NCBI GenBank assembly: GCA_023014365.1
Contig: JAEBUN010000061.1
Coordinates: 1 to 64,000, forward strand
Source: Lepiota brunneoincarnata
Lineage: Eukaryota; Basidiomycota; Agaricomycetes; Agaricales; Agaricaceae
Direction of reading: 5' to 3'
DNA: 64,000 bases
The translations under genes and the position numbers were made by a program. Under the pieces are notes generated by a model. It had not been told where the DNA came from. It worked only from the letters and a program-made list of their open reading frames with translations, and did no database searches. Numbering within the stretch: the first letter of the stretch is position 1; each line of letters begins with the position of its first letter. Positions 1 through 10,126 of the stretch are shown in pieces.

Positions 1-786
1 GAGCGAGGTGCTATCACCTGGTATGTTTTGCCAACTTATTGACTTTGTGACATGACCACTGTTGGACTCACCTGGATCTCCCCCTCCACCCCGAACAAAC
101 GTTTGATATGAACTAGGTTGACGCCCCCACAAGGCTCGAGATCACAATAGACCTCCCCAGCATGACCCCAGTCCTTTGGATTCACGAACAGTCGGACAAG
201 GATCTTGTCCGTGCTTGCATGACATTGTCTGTGTGTAAAGAATAACGTTAGTCAGCTGTCCTGCCAATACCCTCGACATACGTTTCATAGATCTCCAACA
301 GTTCTTTTGTTCCGGTGTCATGACGTAACACCTGCATTTCGGCGTCCAGACGACCCTGGGCAACGACGGGAGGGGACTCCTGCATTTTGATGTCCAAATC
401 GCCCCGCACAACCGCAGGTCGTCCCCGCACGGGGGTAGCAGTGCCACAGGCTCTTTCATCAGAGTCTGCAGAGCGTTTAGCCCCATCTCGTGTCTGTTGG
501 TCTGAGCTCTCGATTGGCATGCCCTGGCTTTCATTTGCTCTGTGCCTCCGGAACTATGCAGCCGTGTAAGTTCGGTGACTGGACAGTAAGTAGGATCTTA
601 TACTTGACGGAGTGCATTGAGGTAATCGCTCCTCAGGGTTCTGTTACTAGGTTTCTTCCCAGAAGACTGGACTGGTACCCCGTACTCTTTGCAGAGCTCT
701 GCCAGCTGGTCCTTGCTATACTTTTGAAGCCTCGCCTCGGTGAGTTTTGCTATGACAGCGACTTTAGGCATAATGGTAGAAAACAA
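1..786 (-). CDS. SAP-domain-like protein, 5' part (runs off left edge)
   Basis: I model four exons on the minus strand: 786-604, 553-282, 228-72 and 17-1, with introns GTATAA...TAG, GTATGT...CAG and GTGAGT...CAG of 50-54 nt. Phases stay consistent (0, 2, 0), and exon 3 is open only in the frame the splicing predicts. The N-terminus (from either Met at 786 or 771) has a SAP-like helix-extended loop-helix, with LTEARLQKYSKDQLAELCKEY followed by a basic GKKPSNRT stretch; SAP domains bind DNA in nuclear proteins. The middle is polar and low in complexity. Exon 3 encodes a more conserved-looking block (VRLFVNPKDWGHAGEVYC). No catalytic motif is visible. The start is uncertain by 5 codons, and the remainder of the gene is outside the window. 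Confidence 0.6.
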
Positions 787-900
787 TGATTCACATATCC
801 GCCCTTACCCAGACTGCACGACCAGCCATCATGGGAATATCGGATTAAACAATACAGTGTATTAGTTATATACCAGACCCCATCCTCCCAATACCCCGTC

Positions 901-1528
901 ATGCCCCCTATCCGTCCTGTCCGTCGTATTCAACGCCATTATTCGCCCATTACCCTCCGGTCTGCCTTCCTCCCTGAACGTTTGTTAACCCCGCCACCTT
1001 GTGTCCTTCGCCGCGAACTTCCCCTCCAAGACTCAAGTCCTCATCATCACAAACCTCCAGACCGCATATCCTCCCCATCCTCCATATCTTCCACTTCGGC
1101 CATACATTCTGCTCAACCCATCGTGCTACAGCCTCATAAGGTCCCGAAATCGAGTCTTGAGATATGTGAAAGCATGGGGATCAGCGAGAACGAGTATACA
1201 CCCATTTCCGTATGTGATACTTATGCCCCCTCTTGTGTATAGCTCATCCCGGCATATCTGAAGAGTACCATTCGTGATCTTGTGGCTGGGAGATTGTCAC
1301 TGGCCGCACCATTTTCGAAGCAGAAGAAAGCTGACATATCCTACATCTACTCTCAGGTATAGGCTTACAATCAATTGATAAAGCAGGCTAACACAAATAT
1401 CCTAGGCCAACAGCAAACATGCAATTCTGTGTGACTATAAGGATAATTGGGCCACAAAGGCAATTATAACGCTCCACCTCAAGAGTTTGAGGGACAACCT
1501 ATCCCTCCCTGATGTTGTGGGGGAATAA
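901..1528 (+). CDS. Unassigned small spliced gene
   Basis: A possible three-exon gene: 901-1209, 1243-1356 and 1406-1528. The second intron (GTATAG...TAG, 49 nt) is convincing because it joins two well-composed exons in phase 0. The first (GTATGT...TAG, 33 nt) is short, so the N-terminal half may be wrong. The start MPPIRPVRRIQRHYS is basic and arginine-rich, as in a mitochondrial presequence. The C-terminal part (AILCDYKDNWATKAIITL) faintly recalls the last strand-helix of an RRM, but I see no RNP motif. I do not recognise the family. The gene ends 333 bp before the retrotransposon LTR. Confidence 0.35.
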
Positions 1529-1856
1529 AATGTCTGGGCTCCCAGCATATCGGTCTAGTGGTATTACTCAATTCCTAGTCCTATACCCCATGTCCTGAAC
1601 TCGTATCATTGTAGGTACCCTCAGCACTGTATTTGGTATGTTGCAAGTCCAATTTGCAAATCAATCTCTCTCTTGTATCACCACTGTTTCTATCATGTTT
1701 TATGGAGTTCTCAATATGTTATATCCACTGCAACGCTTCATTTCCTGTGTTTAGCTTTGAATTCAATAATCTATAGCAGATGAGATAGTTAGGCAGAGTG
1801 TAGTCTGGAATATGTGGCCCCTGGTTCGGCACTGATTTACTGAGTAAGGGTTTATG
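1529..1856. other. Intergenic stretch, nothing recognised
   Basis: AT-rich spacer between the small gene and the LTR element. I see no ORF of note, RNA gene or repeat in it. Confidence 0.5.
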
Positions 1857-1860
1857 GCGT
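1857..1860. repeat. Target-site duplication, left copy (GCGT)
   Basis: GCGT lies immediately before the left LTR and again directly after the right LTR at 15745-15748. A 4-bp (or 5-bp, GCGTT, if the shared T is counted) duplication is what a Ty3/gypsy integrase leaves, and shows that both ends belong to one insertion. Confidence 0.8.
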
Positions 1861-3144
1861 TGATACGCCGATTTCACGCCTATACATGAATTCCGTACTC
1901 CGGAACAATTCTCTACATAGAATCATTGGCTATATCATTAAAGAACTCTATAGAGGATTGGTACTATGTCCCGTAGTAGCCAGTTCGACCGAATTGAGGA
2001 TATTCGAGCCTTGGAAGTGTTCAAACCAGTTCATTATCACTAAGCTTAGTGAACCAAACTATCGGAACGCTTTCCAGAGGGATTCAGGACTCTACATAGT
2101 CTATCGAGTATACTCCGGTCGCATCAAGGGACCTTACGAGCAGTTTTCTGATGAACCCGGATGCGTTTGAATATAAAGAATGTACCTAGCGGCTGTCGCA
2201 GGAGTATTACGTCGAAAGCAAGCCCAATAATGATGACCGGACCACGGAACGGAACGTTCAACGTTTGGGAGGCGACACCTGATGCCCAAAACCCTAGAAA
2301 TATCAAAGACTCCTAATTAACGAGTGCTTTGTGGGTCCCGGCACCTCGGCCTATTGCTTAACTGAGATTAATTACAACGGATCAAGGGACTGTCCATCTG
2401 CTATACATTCCGATCATAATTGATCCGGAGTCTTAACGCGCTCGCGTGGACGCAGAATAATGCAGACGAGCACGAAACACGTCTGGCTGGATTGCCATTC
2501 GTTAATCAGAGAAAAACCCATAACCCAGGGCAAGGTAGAAATGCTGCCGAACCTTCCAAAATGTTCTACAGTGCCTGTAACAATTAAGCTTATTGTTTTC
2601 TATTTCATATTTACTATCTCTCGTATGTATCTAAACAATATAAATACAGTCGCACTTGTTCGTGGAGAAGCAAGAGGTCTCACCCCCGCTTCCACACGCA
2701 AGTCTGCGAGCCGTGATCAAGAACGGTTTCAGAGGGCTATTTAGTGTGCGTCGTTAAGTGTGAATTCTTCGGTCGTCGACCAACCCAGAGACAGAGACAG
2801 AGACCAGAGTTCAGAGTTTAGAGTTCCAGAGTGCTAGAGACAGAGACAGAGACAGAGACCAGAGACCAGAGACTAGAGACCCCGCGCTTTGAATTGACAG
2901 GATTGTCCTTTCATTGTTGCACCGTACGGCTAAGATAACTTCAACGGCTGTTCGTTAACCTCTAAAACACTACTCTCTTGAATTTCGCTGTCAGAACGCA
3001 CCCCCAGAACACCCTAAAAGACGAAACTGTTCCTTATCTATCTCATTCCACTTGTATTAGCTTAAGCTTATCGAATTTCAGCTAAGCTTAGTGAAAACAA
3101 GCCCACTATCCATATTAAAACATACGAACGTTTTTACCTTTTCA
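1861..3144 (+). repeat. 5' LTR
   Basis: 1284 bp, TGATACG...TTTTCA. It carries a TATA-like box at 2639, a purine-rich AGAGAC tandem tract at about 2789-2881 and four TAAGCTTA octamers (2041, 2585, 3063, 3083); the first is the centre of a 14-bp palindrome CACTAAGCTTAGTG. Two 94-codon frames inside the LTR have no recognisable product. Confidence 0.95.
2639..2646 (+). promoter_or_regulatory. TATA-like box in the 5' LTR
   Basis: TATAAATA, repeated at 15238-15245 in the 3' LTR, is the best core-promoter candidate for the genomic RNA. It would place the U3/R boundary roughly 30 bp downstream. This is inference from sequence only. Confidence 0.4.
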
Positions 3145-3146
3145 TC

Positions 3147-3163
3147 TGGAGCCCACCGCGAGG
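3147..3163 (+). other. Probable tRNA primer-binding site
   Basis: TGGAGCCCACCGCGAGG starts two bases after the 5' LTR. PBSs begin TGG because they pair with the CCA end of a tRNA, and this position fits. I have not identified the tRNA. Confidence 0.6.
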
Positions 3164-3449
3164 GGGGTTTTCAGTTGAATTTCACGAGACAAAACACCAA
3201 AAGACTTGGACACTGGCCCGCCTTTCACCTGCGAAGCAGAAAAAGGTTCAAGCAAAGACCGTAAAGTCACCCAAAACGTCCTTCGAGAGCAGTCTCAGGA
3301 AGGTCGACCCACCAAAACAGAGAACTACTCGGAACTCCAATCGTCCAGAAGGTTCTGAAGGCCTCATCGCCGCTAGTACCTCTCGAAAGCGAAAAGATCC
3401 CGTTAGCGCTTTAGCTGCGAACACAGCGAGTGGTTCAGCAGTTGCAGCT

Positions 3450-5192
3450 TTGAGAGAAGCCGTACCGCCGATCTCTACTGCTCCCAGAATTACTATAAGG
3501 CTGCCAGCCTCAGCTCGCAACATAGCGCATATTCTGCACACCGAAAACCAGGACAGTCAGACCGTTCCTACGCTAAGCTTAGCGTTACCAAACCAAAACT
3601 CGTTTCATACGAACCCTTTTGGTGCCCCCACGGTACCACAGATATCACAGTCAACTCCGACTGTACAGACAAACCAAACTACGCCGTCGACGACGACTAC
3701 AGCTAGAAAAATGGGACACGAGCGTATGCCAATTCCCTTTAGCAATAATGCTCCCAGGTGGGATGCATCAAAACCACAGACATTGAGAAATTATCTCTGG
3801 ACGCTGGAACGTCTCTTCACGATAACGAAGACGACGGACGAGGCAGAAAGAATAAATTGGGCGGTGTCATATGTGGACCAGGATATCCGTGAAGAGTGGA
3901 TGAGTTTTGCGGAGTTCTTAGCAGGAAGCTGGACAGGCTTCGTAGAGAGATTAAAGAAAGAGTATCCTGAGGCTGTGGCAGCCGAGCAGGGCTCAGTGCG
4001 ACGCTTGAGGGAACTCTGCGCAGAGAGTAGAGGCATTGCGATGAATGAGGAGCATAAAGTCTTGGACTTTAAAAGGCGATTCATTCTCGAAGCAGAGAAG
4101 TGTCTAAAGTCGCTGGCGGTAGTCTCGAACCGAGAGCTAGTCGAGTTATTTACGAGCGCACTGGACTCGGTGTTCCAGGATGTGCTCAATGCGAGATTAG
4201 CGATCACCGGGGCGCGTAGAACCGCAAGTGATGGGTCGGCACTGACTGCGAAGGATTTACGCGAAGAGGACCCCTATGATTGGAGGATTGTCGTGGATAA
4301 AGCTGTCGAAATTTCGATTGGCAAAACACTTATGCGATCCCTTCATCAGGATTTGAGGCCGGTAAACTCGGCATCGATGAGCCATCCACCTGCGACGTCC
4401 GGAACAGGGACTTATGACCCAGTGGTAAAGCGAGAACTGCAAAGCTTAAAGCAGAAATTTCAGGATGAAGTCTCGCAGATGGCAGGTGGCCTTGCTGAGC
4501 TTAAGGACCTCATGAATATCCAGGGGCATACCTTAAAAACATATTTAGAGAGCTCAGCGAAAGACGGACATAATCATGCTGGTTATAATCACGCCCAGAG
4601 GAATACCGGAAGTGGGCCGGCAGGGTCGCTTTCCGATCGCAAGTGTTTCTACTGCTGGTTATTAGGGCATAGTTGGTTATTCTGCCCAGACATGGAGGCG
4701 GATAAACAAGCCGGCCGAATTAGAGTCGAAGGGAACAAAATATATATGGGAGACGGCTCGAGTATCCCTCGAGGAGAAGGGCCTATTAAAGAGAAAGTGG
4801 CAAAGTACTATGCGACAAAGGGACAACTCTTCGTTCAGATACCAGAACTGCCGGAGGTTGAGCCTGAGTTACCGCAAGTACCAACGTCAGCAGTGTTTGC
4901 ACAGAGAGCGTTCCCGAGGTCAGAAAACCAAAGGTCGCCAGCGGAAGAAGAAATCCGCCGTCTGAAGCAGCGCATGGAAATGTTGGAGACAGCTGCCATC
5001 CACACTGGGAGTACCCCAAAGGTTAAGCTTATGACAAGAAAGGATGATAACGTCGAGATACAGTCTTTGGCCGAGCAATTGGCCCAGATACAGGCTAAGC
5101 TTAGTGGTCTGACGGATGGTACGCCCTCGGCAAGCCAGTATTTGGACACCAGGAGTGGCGCGAAGACTTGGAACTCGGAGTCGGGTTTCTAA
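3450..5192 (+). CDS. gag: Retrotransposon gag (capsid/nucleocapsid)
   Basis: Structural protein of the retrotransposon particle. The frame is open from inside the 5' LTR, but the first in-frame ATG is at 3711 (MGHERMPIPF), giving 493 aa; 3450 is a TTG, so an upstream non-AUG or spliced start is possible. The N-terminal capsid-like region (about 3720-4300) has the gag pattern PRWDASKPQTLRNYLWTLE and a helical, charged body. A zinc knuckle, CFYCWLLGHSWLFC (C-X2-C-X4-H-X4-C), lies near 4644-4685 and would bind the genomic RNA. A coiled-coil-like charged stretch follows. The frame ends TAA at 5190, directly after a GGGTTTC heptamer and overlapping the protease frame by 25 nt in the -1 register. 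Confidence 0.88.
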   Translation: MREAVPPISTAPRITIRLPASARNIAHILHTENQDSQTVPTLSLALPNQNSFHTNPFGAPTVPQISQSTPTVQTNQTTPSTTTTARKMGHERMPIPFSNNAPRWDASKPQTLRNYLWTLERLFTITKTTDEAERINWAVSYVDQDIREEWMSFAEFLAGSWTGFVERLKKEYPEAVAAEQGSVRRLRELCAESRGIAMNEEHKVLDFKRRFILEAEKCLKSLAVVSNRELVELFTSALDSVFQDVLNARLAITGARRTASDGSALTAKDLREEDPYDWRIVVDKAVEISIGKTLMRSLHQDLRPVNSASMSHPPATSGTGTYDPVVKRELQSLKQKFQDEVSQMAGGLAELKDLMNIQGHTLKTYLESSAKDGHNHAGYNHAQRNTGSGPAGSLSDRKCFYCWLLGHSWLFCPDMEADKQAGRIRVEGNKIYMGDGSSIPRGEGPIKEKVAKYYATKGQLFVQIPELPEVEPELPQVPTSAVFAQRAFPRSENQRSPAEEEIRRLKQRMEMLETAAIHTGSTPKVKLMTRKDDNVEIQSLAEQLAQIQAKLSGLTDGTPSASQYLDTRSGAKTWNSESGF

Positions 5193-6302
5193 AGGGTTCG
5201 AGGAAGGAGCCGGCTCTGAAGAAGAAGGTCGCCTTCGCCAGAGGACAGACTCCTGAGGACGCGTCAGATTCCGAGCGATCAGAAGAATCAGAAAATGAGG
5301 AAATAGGGCAGACAACGGAGGAACCAGTGCGTGCCGCAGCAGGGGAATTACCATATAGAAATGTGAAACCACTGCGCCCGGTCATTGAGGTGCCACCGTT
5401 GCCTGTCAGAAGGATGGAACCATCTAAGAAGGAGCCTGCGTATAAGCACCAGGCCCCTATAGAGAGGAGTGTCGATGTGGAGGAAGTACTCAGCAGGGTA
5501 TTGAAGCGAGAAGCCTCAGTATCGCATGGAGAACTCTTGGCATTGTCACCGATATACAGGAACGCTTATAGGGAGCGCATTATGAGAAAACGGGTACCCA
5601 CGAGTCAAAGCTTAATAGCAGGAGTAGGGCCCTGGGACGATGATACAGAAGATATAGAGATTAATAGTGGGCCAGTACAAGTCATGATAACGGAGCTAGC
5701 AGACGGCACTCGGAAGTATGATACAGTGCTCCGAGAAGGCTCGGCAACCCAAGCCTGGGTAGCGCAGGATCCAATCATGCAGTACTTGGAGTCACTTCCT
5801 CGAAGAGACAGGGGACGGCAAGTGTTTATTGCGAAAGAATGCGAGCCGTTGAGAGTAGTGCCAACTCTGATAAATGGGATTCGGCAGGAAGAGGCCTTGC
5901 TAGATAGCGGGTCACAGATCGTCTCCATGAGTCAGGAAGCGGCGAATTGCATGTCAAGTTTCTTGGGATCCAGATACTACGATAAATTTGCAGAGTGCGA
6001 ATGGGCAGGTTGAAAAGACTTGTGGACTGGCAAAGAACGTAGGCTTTACCTGCGGGGGAGTCACAATCTATTTGCAAGTTCACATCGTTCGTAACCCCGC
6101 GTATCGAGTACTCTTGGGACGACCCTTTGATGTAATGACGGCTAGCGAAGTCAGGAATAGCGCCAGTGGCGAGCAAACCTTGGTTATTACGGACCCAAAT
6201 ACCAGAGAACGGGCTGTGTTACCAACTTATGCTCGAGGAGAGTGTAATCCTCCTAAGCTTAGGGAAAACAGTCAAAATTTTCAAGAAACCTCGATGAGTT
6301 GA
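5168..6302 (+). CDS. Retrotransposon aspartic protease region, frame-broken
   Basis: This is the N-terminal part of the pol polyprotein, in the -1 frame to gag. After a long charged linker it reaches a retropepsin-type active site, [12 protein letters not shown], at about 5907-5942. Just beyond, the sense moves to the +1 frame: one frame ends at 6013, while the homologous continuation ([19 protein letters not shown], then [11 protein letters not shown] near 6100) is in the other. The shift lies near 5950-5965. Sense then returns to the first frame near 6263-6300, where GGGAAAAC occurs out of the canonical register. Either two compensating 1-nt indels broke this copy or recoding is used; indels are simpler. 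The enzyme would cut the polyprotein during particle maturation. Confidence 0.75.
5183..5189 (+). promoter_or_regulatory. Candidate -1 ribosomal frameshift site GGGTTTC
   Basis: In the gag frame the codons read TCG-GGT-TTC-TAA, so the heptamer is G-GGT-TTC, an exact X-XXY-YYZ slippery sequence right before the gag stop. Slipping back one base yields GGG-TTT-CTA-AAG and enters the protease/pol frame with continuous sense. I did not fold the downstream RNA. Confidence 0.6.
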
Positions 6303-9300
6303 CTGAGGGACAAGGAGAGGTGGCTTGTATAATAGACTATGATGATGAGAAGGGCCCTGTCGTCGCACAAACACTAAGCTTAGCAAAAGGAAGCTTCTCA
6401 GAGGCCGAGCTACAGCTAATGTTCATTGACCGAGTCATACGCGATGAGGACTGCCCACAGGAAGATAGAGCAACGGCGTTATCGTGCCTAGGGCGCATCG
6501 CCAACGCACAGGATACGGAGGGTCAGGGAATGACTGTCTTCGAAACTGAAGGGGATGACGAAGATATTGTACAATGCCTGGCTGGGAAGAAATATAAACC
6601 AGTCGCTTTAAAAGTGAGGCCAGTGTTAGGTGATTTACCGGAGAAATTCAGGATAAAACGAGAAATAAAAGGGGATCCGCTGGCAGAAATGCCTAAGCTT
6701 AGCATGCATCCTCCAGAGTTTGTCCCGACAGGCAGATATACGGAGGAGCGCAAGCTTAAGCTGGATGAAGCCCATGCAGGGGATCTCTTGTGGCCAGAAG
6801 AAAGAAAGCTGATGCACCAAGTCATGATGCTTCAGGAAAGGGCATTCGCATGGACAGATGAGGAGAGGGGATGTTTTAGGGAAGACTTCTTCCCGCCGAT
6901 CGAGATACCGACGGTAGAACATACTCCGTGGGTGGAGAAGCCCATTCCGATTCCACCAGCGATCTATGATGAAGTCTGTGCCATTATAAAGAGAAAGATT
7001 AGTGCTGGTGTATACGAGCCGTCGAACTCATCCTATAGATCCCGATGGTTCTGTGTGGTGAAGAAAGATGGGAAAAGTTTGAGACTGGTACACAGCTTGG
7101 AGCCGCTGAACAGAGTGACGATAGCGCATTCAGGACTGCCGCCAGCAACGGAAGATTTGGCGATGCACTTCGCAGGCAGAGCTTGCGGAGGCATTCTGGA
7201 TCTATATGTTGGCTATGACGAGCGACTGTTAGCTGAGTCGTCTCGGGACTTAACAACGTTCCAGACGCCTTTTGGAGCGCTACGCTTAGTGACATTACCC
7301 ATGGGATGGACCAACTCAGTGCCTATATTCCATGAGGATGTAACAGCGATCCTAGCCAGTGAGATACCAGAATACACGATGCCGTACATAGATGATGTAC
7401 CTATCAGAGGGCCGAAAACTAGATATGAGTTGCCAGATGGCACGGAAGAGACGTTGAAAGAGAACCCAGGGATCCGAAGATTTGTATGGGAACACATGCA
7501 GACCGTCAATAGGATTCTACAGAGGATGAAATACGTAGGAGGGACCTTCTCTGGGCCCAAGACGACTATCTGCGCTGATGAAATCACCGTGGTGGGTTTT
7601 GAATGCTCATATAAAGGACGGTTGCCTGCTACAGACACCATTGGGAAGATATTAAGATGGGGGGATTGCGAGAATGTCTCCGAGCTAAGGGGTTTTCTAG
7701 GAACAGCTACGCGCTGCAGGAATCATATCCCAAAGTTCATAGCCATAGCGGCACCTCTGTACGAAAAGCTTAAAAAAGGGCAAGAGTTTGAGTGGGGAGA
7801 AAACGAACGGAAAGCGCAGCAGGAGCTGAAAGATGCGATTCAGCGCTGTTTCCCGACCAGGAACCCCGAATTTCCGAGTAAACAACCCATAGTAGTAGCC
7901 GTGGATACCTCATGGAGGGCGGTGGGATACTACATATATCAGAGAGATGGAGAAGACGCTAAGCTTATACATTATGTGAAGTTTGGGTCAATATTATTGG
8001 ATGAAAGACAGCAGAGATACTCTCAGCCCAAGCGAGAGCTATGCGGCTTAAGAATGGTGCTGGAACAAGAGAAATATTTACTGTGGGGATCAAGAAACTT
8101 AGTGGTGGAGACGGATGCGAAGTTTCTCTTCGGGATGTTAAACAACCCAGGGAAGCTCCCGAACGCCACAGTAAACCGCTGGGTGGACTTCATTAGGTCG
8201 TTCCACTTCACGCTAGTACACAAAGAAGGGAAGAACTTTGGACCGGACGGACTGTCCAGGCGACGCTACTATCCCGGTGATGAGACAGCCCGTCGCTTCG
8301 ACGATGGATCCGAGGATGAAGGAGAGGAGTTCGAACTGATCAAAGAAGATCCAGGGGCCGCAGATCCTTTACCCTTGGAAGCCTTCTGCGATGAGATCGA
8401 CAGTCGCTCTGGCTTCAACCAGGGTCTGGCGCGTGATGTGTATGATTTTGAGTATGAGCTGGATCAAGCCCGGGAAGAGTACTTGGATGAACAACAGGCT
8501 AAGCTTAGGGTTATAGAAGACCCAGCCTGTCCAGAAAACCATCGACAAGTACTAAGCTTAATGACGGATGTCAGGCTAGTGCCAGATTTCGAAGAGGAAA
8601 AGTCGGCCGAGATAGAGGAAACATATGATGAGTCGCGCAGGACAGATACAGCGCGAATACAAGATGAAAGGATACCCAAAGTCAGGGAATACCTGAAAAC
8701 AGGGGGCAGTAGCGCAGCTGAAGGCTTGGATGAGCCAGATCTGCGTAAGCTTAAGCATATGGTAGAGCATTTCTTCTTGGATAAAGAGGGGAGGCTGTAT
8801 AGGACGAGTCCTAGCGGTCAGCATCAGCTAGTAGTGGATAAGGAGCAACGTATGTATATGTTGCGAGCCAGCCACGACTTCCTAGGGCACAGAGGAATAT
8901 ACGCAACCACTAAGCTTATAACGCAGAGGTTCTGGTGGCCGGAAGTTGAAGGAGACGTAGCTTGGTATGTGCAATCGTGCCATCTATGCCAGCAACGGCA
9001 AAAGGTGATCATCGAGACGCCGCCAATAGTAACGCCCACGCCGTCGATATTCCAAGTGCTACATGTGGACACACTACATATGACGCCAAGTTCTAATGGG
9101 TGTAGTTATATTGTGCATGGAAGGTGTGGACTGTCATCTTGGATGGAGGCAAAGGCGTTGAGAAAAGAGAACGCCAGTTCGATCGCGCAGTGGTTATTCG
9201 AAGATATCATTTGCCGATGGGGCTGTATAGTGAAGATTGTCACGGACAACGGTTCTCCATTTAAGAAAGCTGTTCGATGGCTGGAAGAAAAATATGGGAT

Positions 9301-10048
9301 AAAGGGAGTAACGATATCTCCTTACAATTCCAAAGCGAACGGGATTATTGAGCGACCCCACTGGGATGTGCGACAAATGTTGTACAAAGCTACAGATGGA
9401 GACGTCAAAAAGTGGTATTGGCACCTACCGCACGTTATGTGGGCAGATCGGATCACCATTAGAAAAGGAATGGGGTGTTCCCCGTACTTTTTGGTAACCG
9501 GAGCGCACCCGACGCTACCTTTGGATGTCAAAGAGGCCACTTGGCTGGTGCAGCTACCGAATAAGTACTTGACCACGGCCGAGTTGATAGGATATCGAGC
9601 TCAGGCTTTGGCAAAACATGTTCGGCATGTTGAGGAGATGCGTCAGCGTGTTTCAGACACTAAGCTTAGCAAGGCTTGGGAAATGGAACGGCAAGCAGCG
9701 CATAAGATAAAAGACTATCGCTTCGGCGCGGGAGATTTAGTATTAGTGAGAAATACGGCTATAGAGAGCTCAGCAGACAGGAAGATGAAACCCAGGTATC
9801 TAGGACCCATGGTGGTCATATCTAGATCAAAGGGAGGATCTTATATCCTGGCAGAGTTGGACGGTTCGGTATGGCAGAATAAAGTGGCGGCGTTCAGAGT
9901 AATTCCCTACTTAGCCAGGAAACATATACCGTTGCCGCCGGAATTACAAGAGTTGATAGATCTGTCGCCAGAGGGACTGAAGACCCTGGAGGAGACTACT
10001 GAGGATGAGCCTAGTGACAGATGGGAGCCGGAAGAGTTGGAAGGATAG
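6299..10048 (+). CDS. pol: Retrotransposon pol: reverse transcriptase, RNase H, integrase
   Basis: A 1249-codon frame (open from 6263) whose first ORF start is a TTG, so it is normally made as part of gag-pol. The RT has its catalytic YIDD at about residues 363-366 (near 7386). The RNase H follows, with VDTSW (near 7900), KRELCGL and ETDAKF carrying the acidic residues, and DGLSRR at its end. The integrase has an H-H-C-C zinc region (SHDFLGHRG...CHLCQQ, 8865-8990) and a core with Asp in LHVDTLHM, Asp in VTDNGSPF and Glu in NGIIERPHW, the last two about 35 residues apart. A C-terminal GPY-like module (RYLGPMVV) precedes the end; I see no chromodomain. No stop interrupts the frame. Confidence 0.92.
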   Translation: MTEGQGEVACIIDYDDEKGPVVAQTLSLAKGSFSEAELQLMFIDRVIRDEDCPQEDRATALSCLGRIANAQDTEGQGMTVFETEGDDEDIVQCLAGKKYKPVALKVRPVLGDLPEKFRIKREIKGDPLAEMPKLSMHPPEFVPTGRYTEERKLKLDEAHAGDLLWPEERKLMHQVMMLQERAFAWTDEERGCFREDFFPPIEIPTVEHTPWVEKPIPIPPAIYDEVCAIIKRKISAGVYEPSNSSYRSRWFCVVKKDGKSLRLVHSLEPLNRVTIAHSGLPPATEDLAMHFAGRACGGILDLYVGYDERLLAESSRDLTTFQTPFGALRLVTLPMGWTNSVPIFHEDVTAILASEIPEYTMPYIDDVPIRGPKTRYELPDGTEETLKENPGIRRFVWEHMQTVNRILQRMKYVGGTFSGPKTTICADEITVVGFECSYKGRLPATDTIGKILRWGDCENVSELRGFLGTATRCRNHIPKFIAIAAPLYEKLKKGQEFEWGENERKAQQELKDAIQRCFPTRNPEFPSKQPIVVAVDTSWRAVGYYIYQRDGEDAKLIHYVKFGSILLDERQQRYSQPKRELCGLRMVLEQEKYLLWGSRNLVVETDAKFLFGMLNNPGKLPNATVNRWVDFIRSFHFTLVHKEGKNFGPDGLSRRRYYPGDETARRFDDGSEDEGEEFELIKEDPGAADPLPLEAFCDEIDSRSGFNQGLARDVYDFEYELDQAREEYLDEQQAKLRVIEDPACPENHRQVLSLMTDVRLVPDFEEEKSAEIEETYDESRRTDTARIQDERIPKVREYLKTGGSSAAEGLDEPDLRKLKHMVEHFFLDKEGRLYRTSPSGQHQLVVDKEQRMYMLRASHDFLGHRGIYATTKLITQRFWWPEVEGDVAWYVQSCHLCQQRQKVIIETPPIVTPTPSIFQVLHVDTLHMTPSSNGCSYIVHGRCGLSSWMEAKALRKENASSIAQWLFEDIICRWGCIVKIVTDNGSPFKKAVRWLEEKYGIKGVTISPYNSKANGIIERPHWDVRQMLYKATDGDVKKWYWHLPHVMWADRITIRKGMGCSPYFLVTGAHPTLPLDVKEATWLVQLPNKYLTTAELIGYRAQALAKHVRHVEEMRQRVSDTKLSKAWEMERQAAHKIKDYRFGAGDLVLVRNTAIESSADRKMKPRYLGPMVVISRSKGGSYILAELDGSVWQNKVAAFRVIPYLARKHIPLPPELQELIDLSPEGLKTLEETTEDEPSDRWEPEELEG

Positions 10049-10126
10049 AAAAAAAACCTGATATTGTGGACAGAACTATCTACTTATCGACGGAAAACTA
10101 TCCTAGGGACTGTAAAAGCGTTAAGC

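Noticed and set aside
1886..2744. Two 94-codon ORFs in the 5' LTR, repeated at 14485 and 15059 in the 3' LTR
   Set aside because: Their composition is poor, one overlaps the TATA-like box, and they are shared between the LTRs only because the LTRs are copies. No domain or splice link to gag was found.
2789..2881. CRISPR-like look of the AGAGAC repeats in the LTR
   Set aside because: These are simple purine tandem repeats without spacers, in a eukaryotic element.
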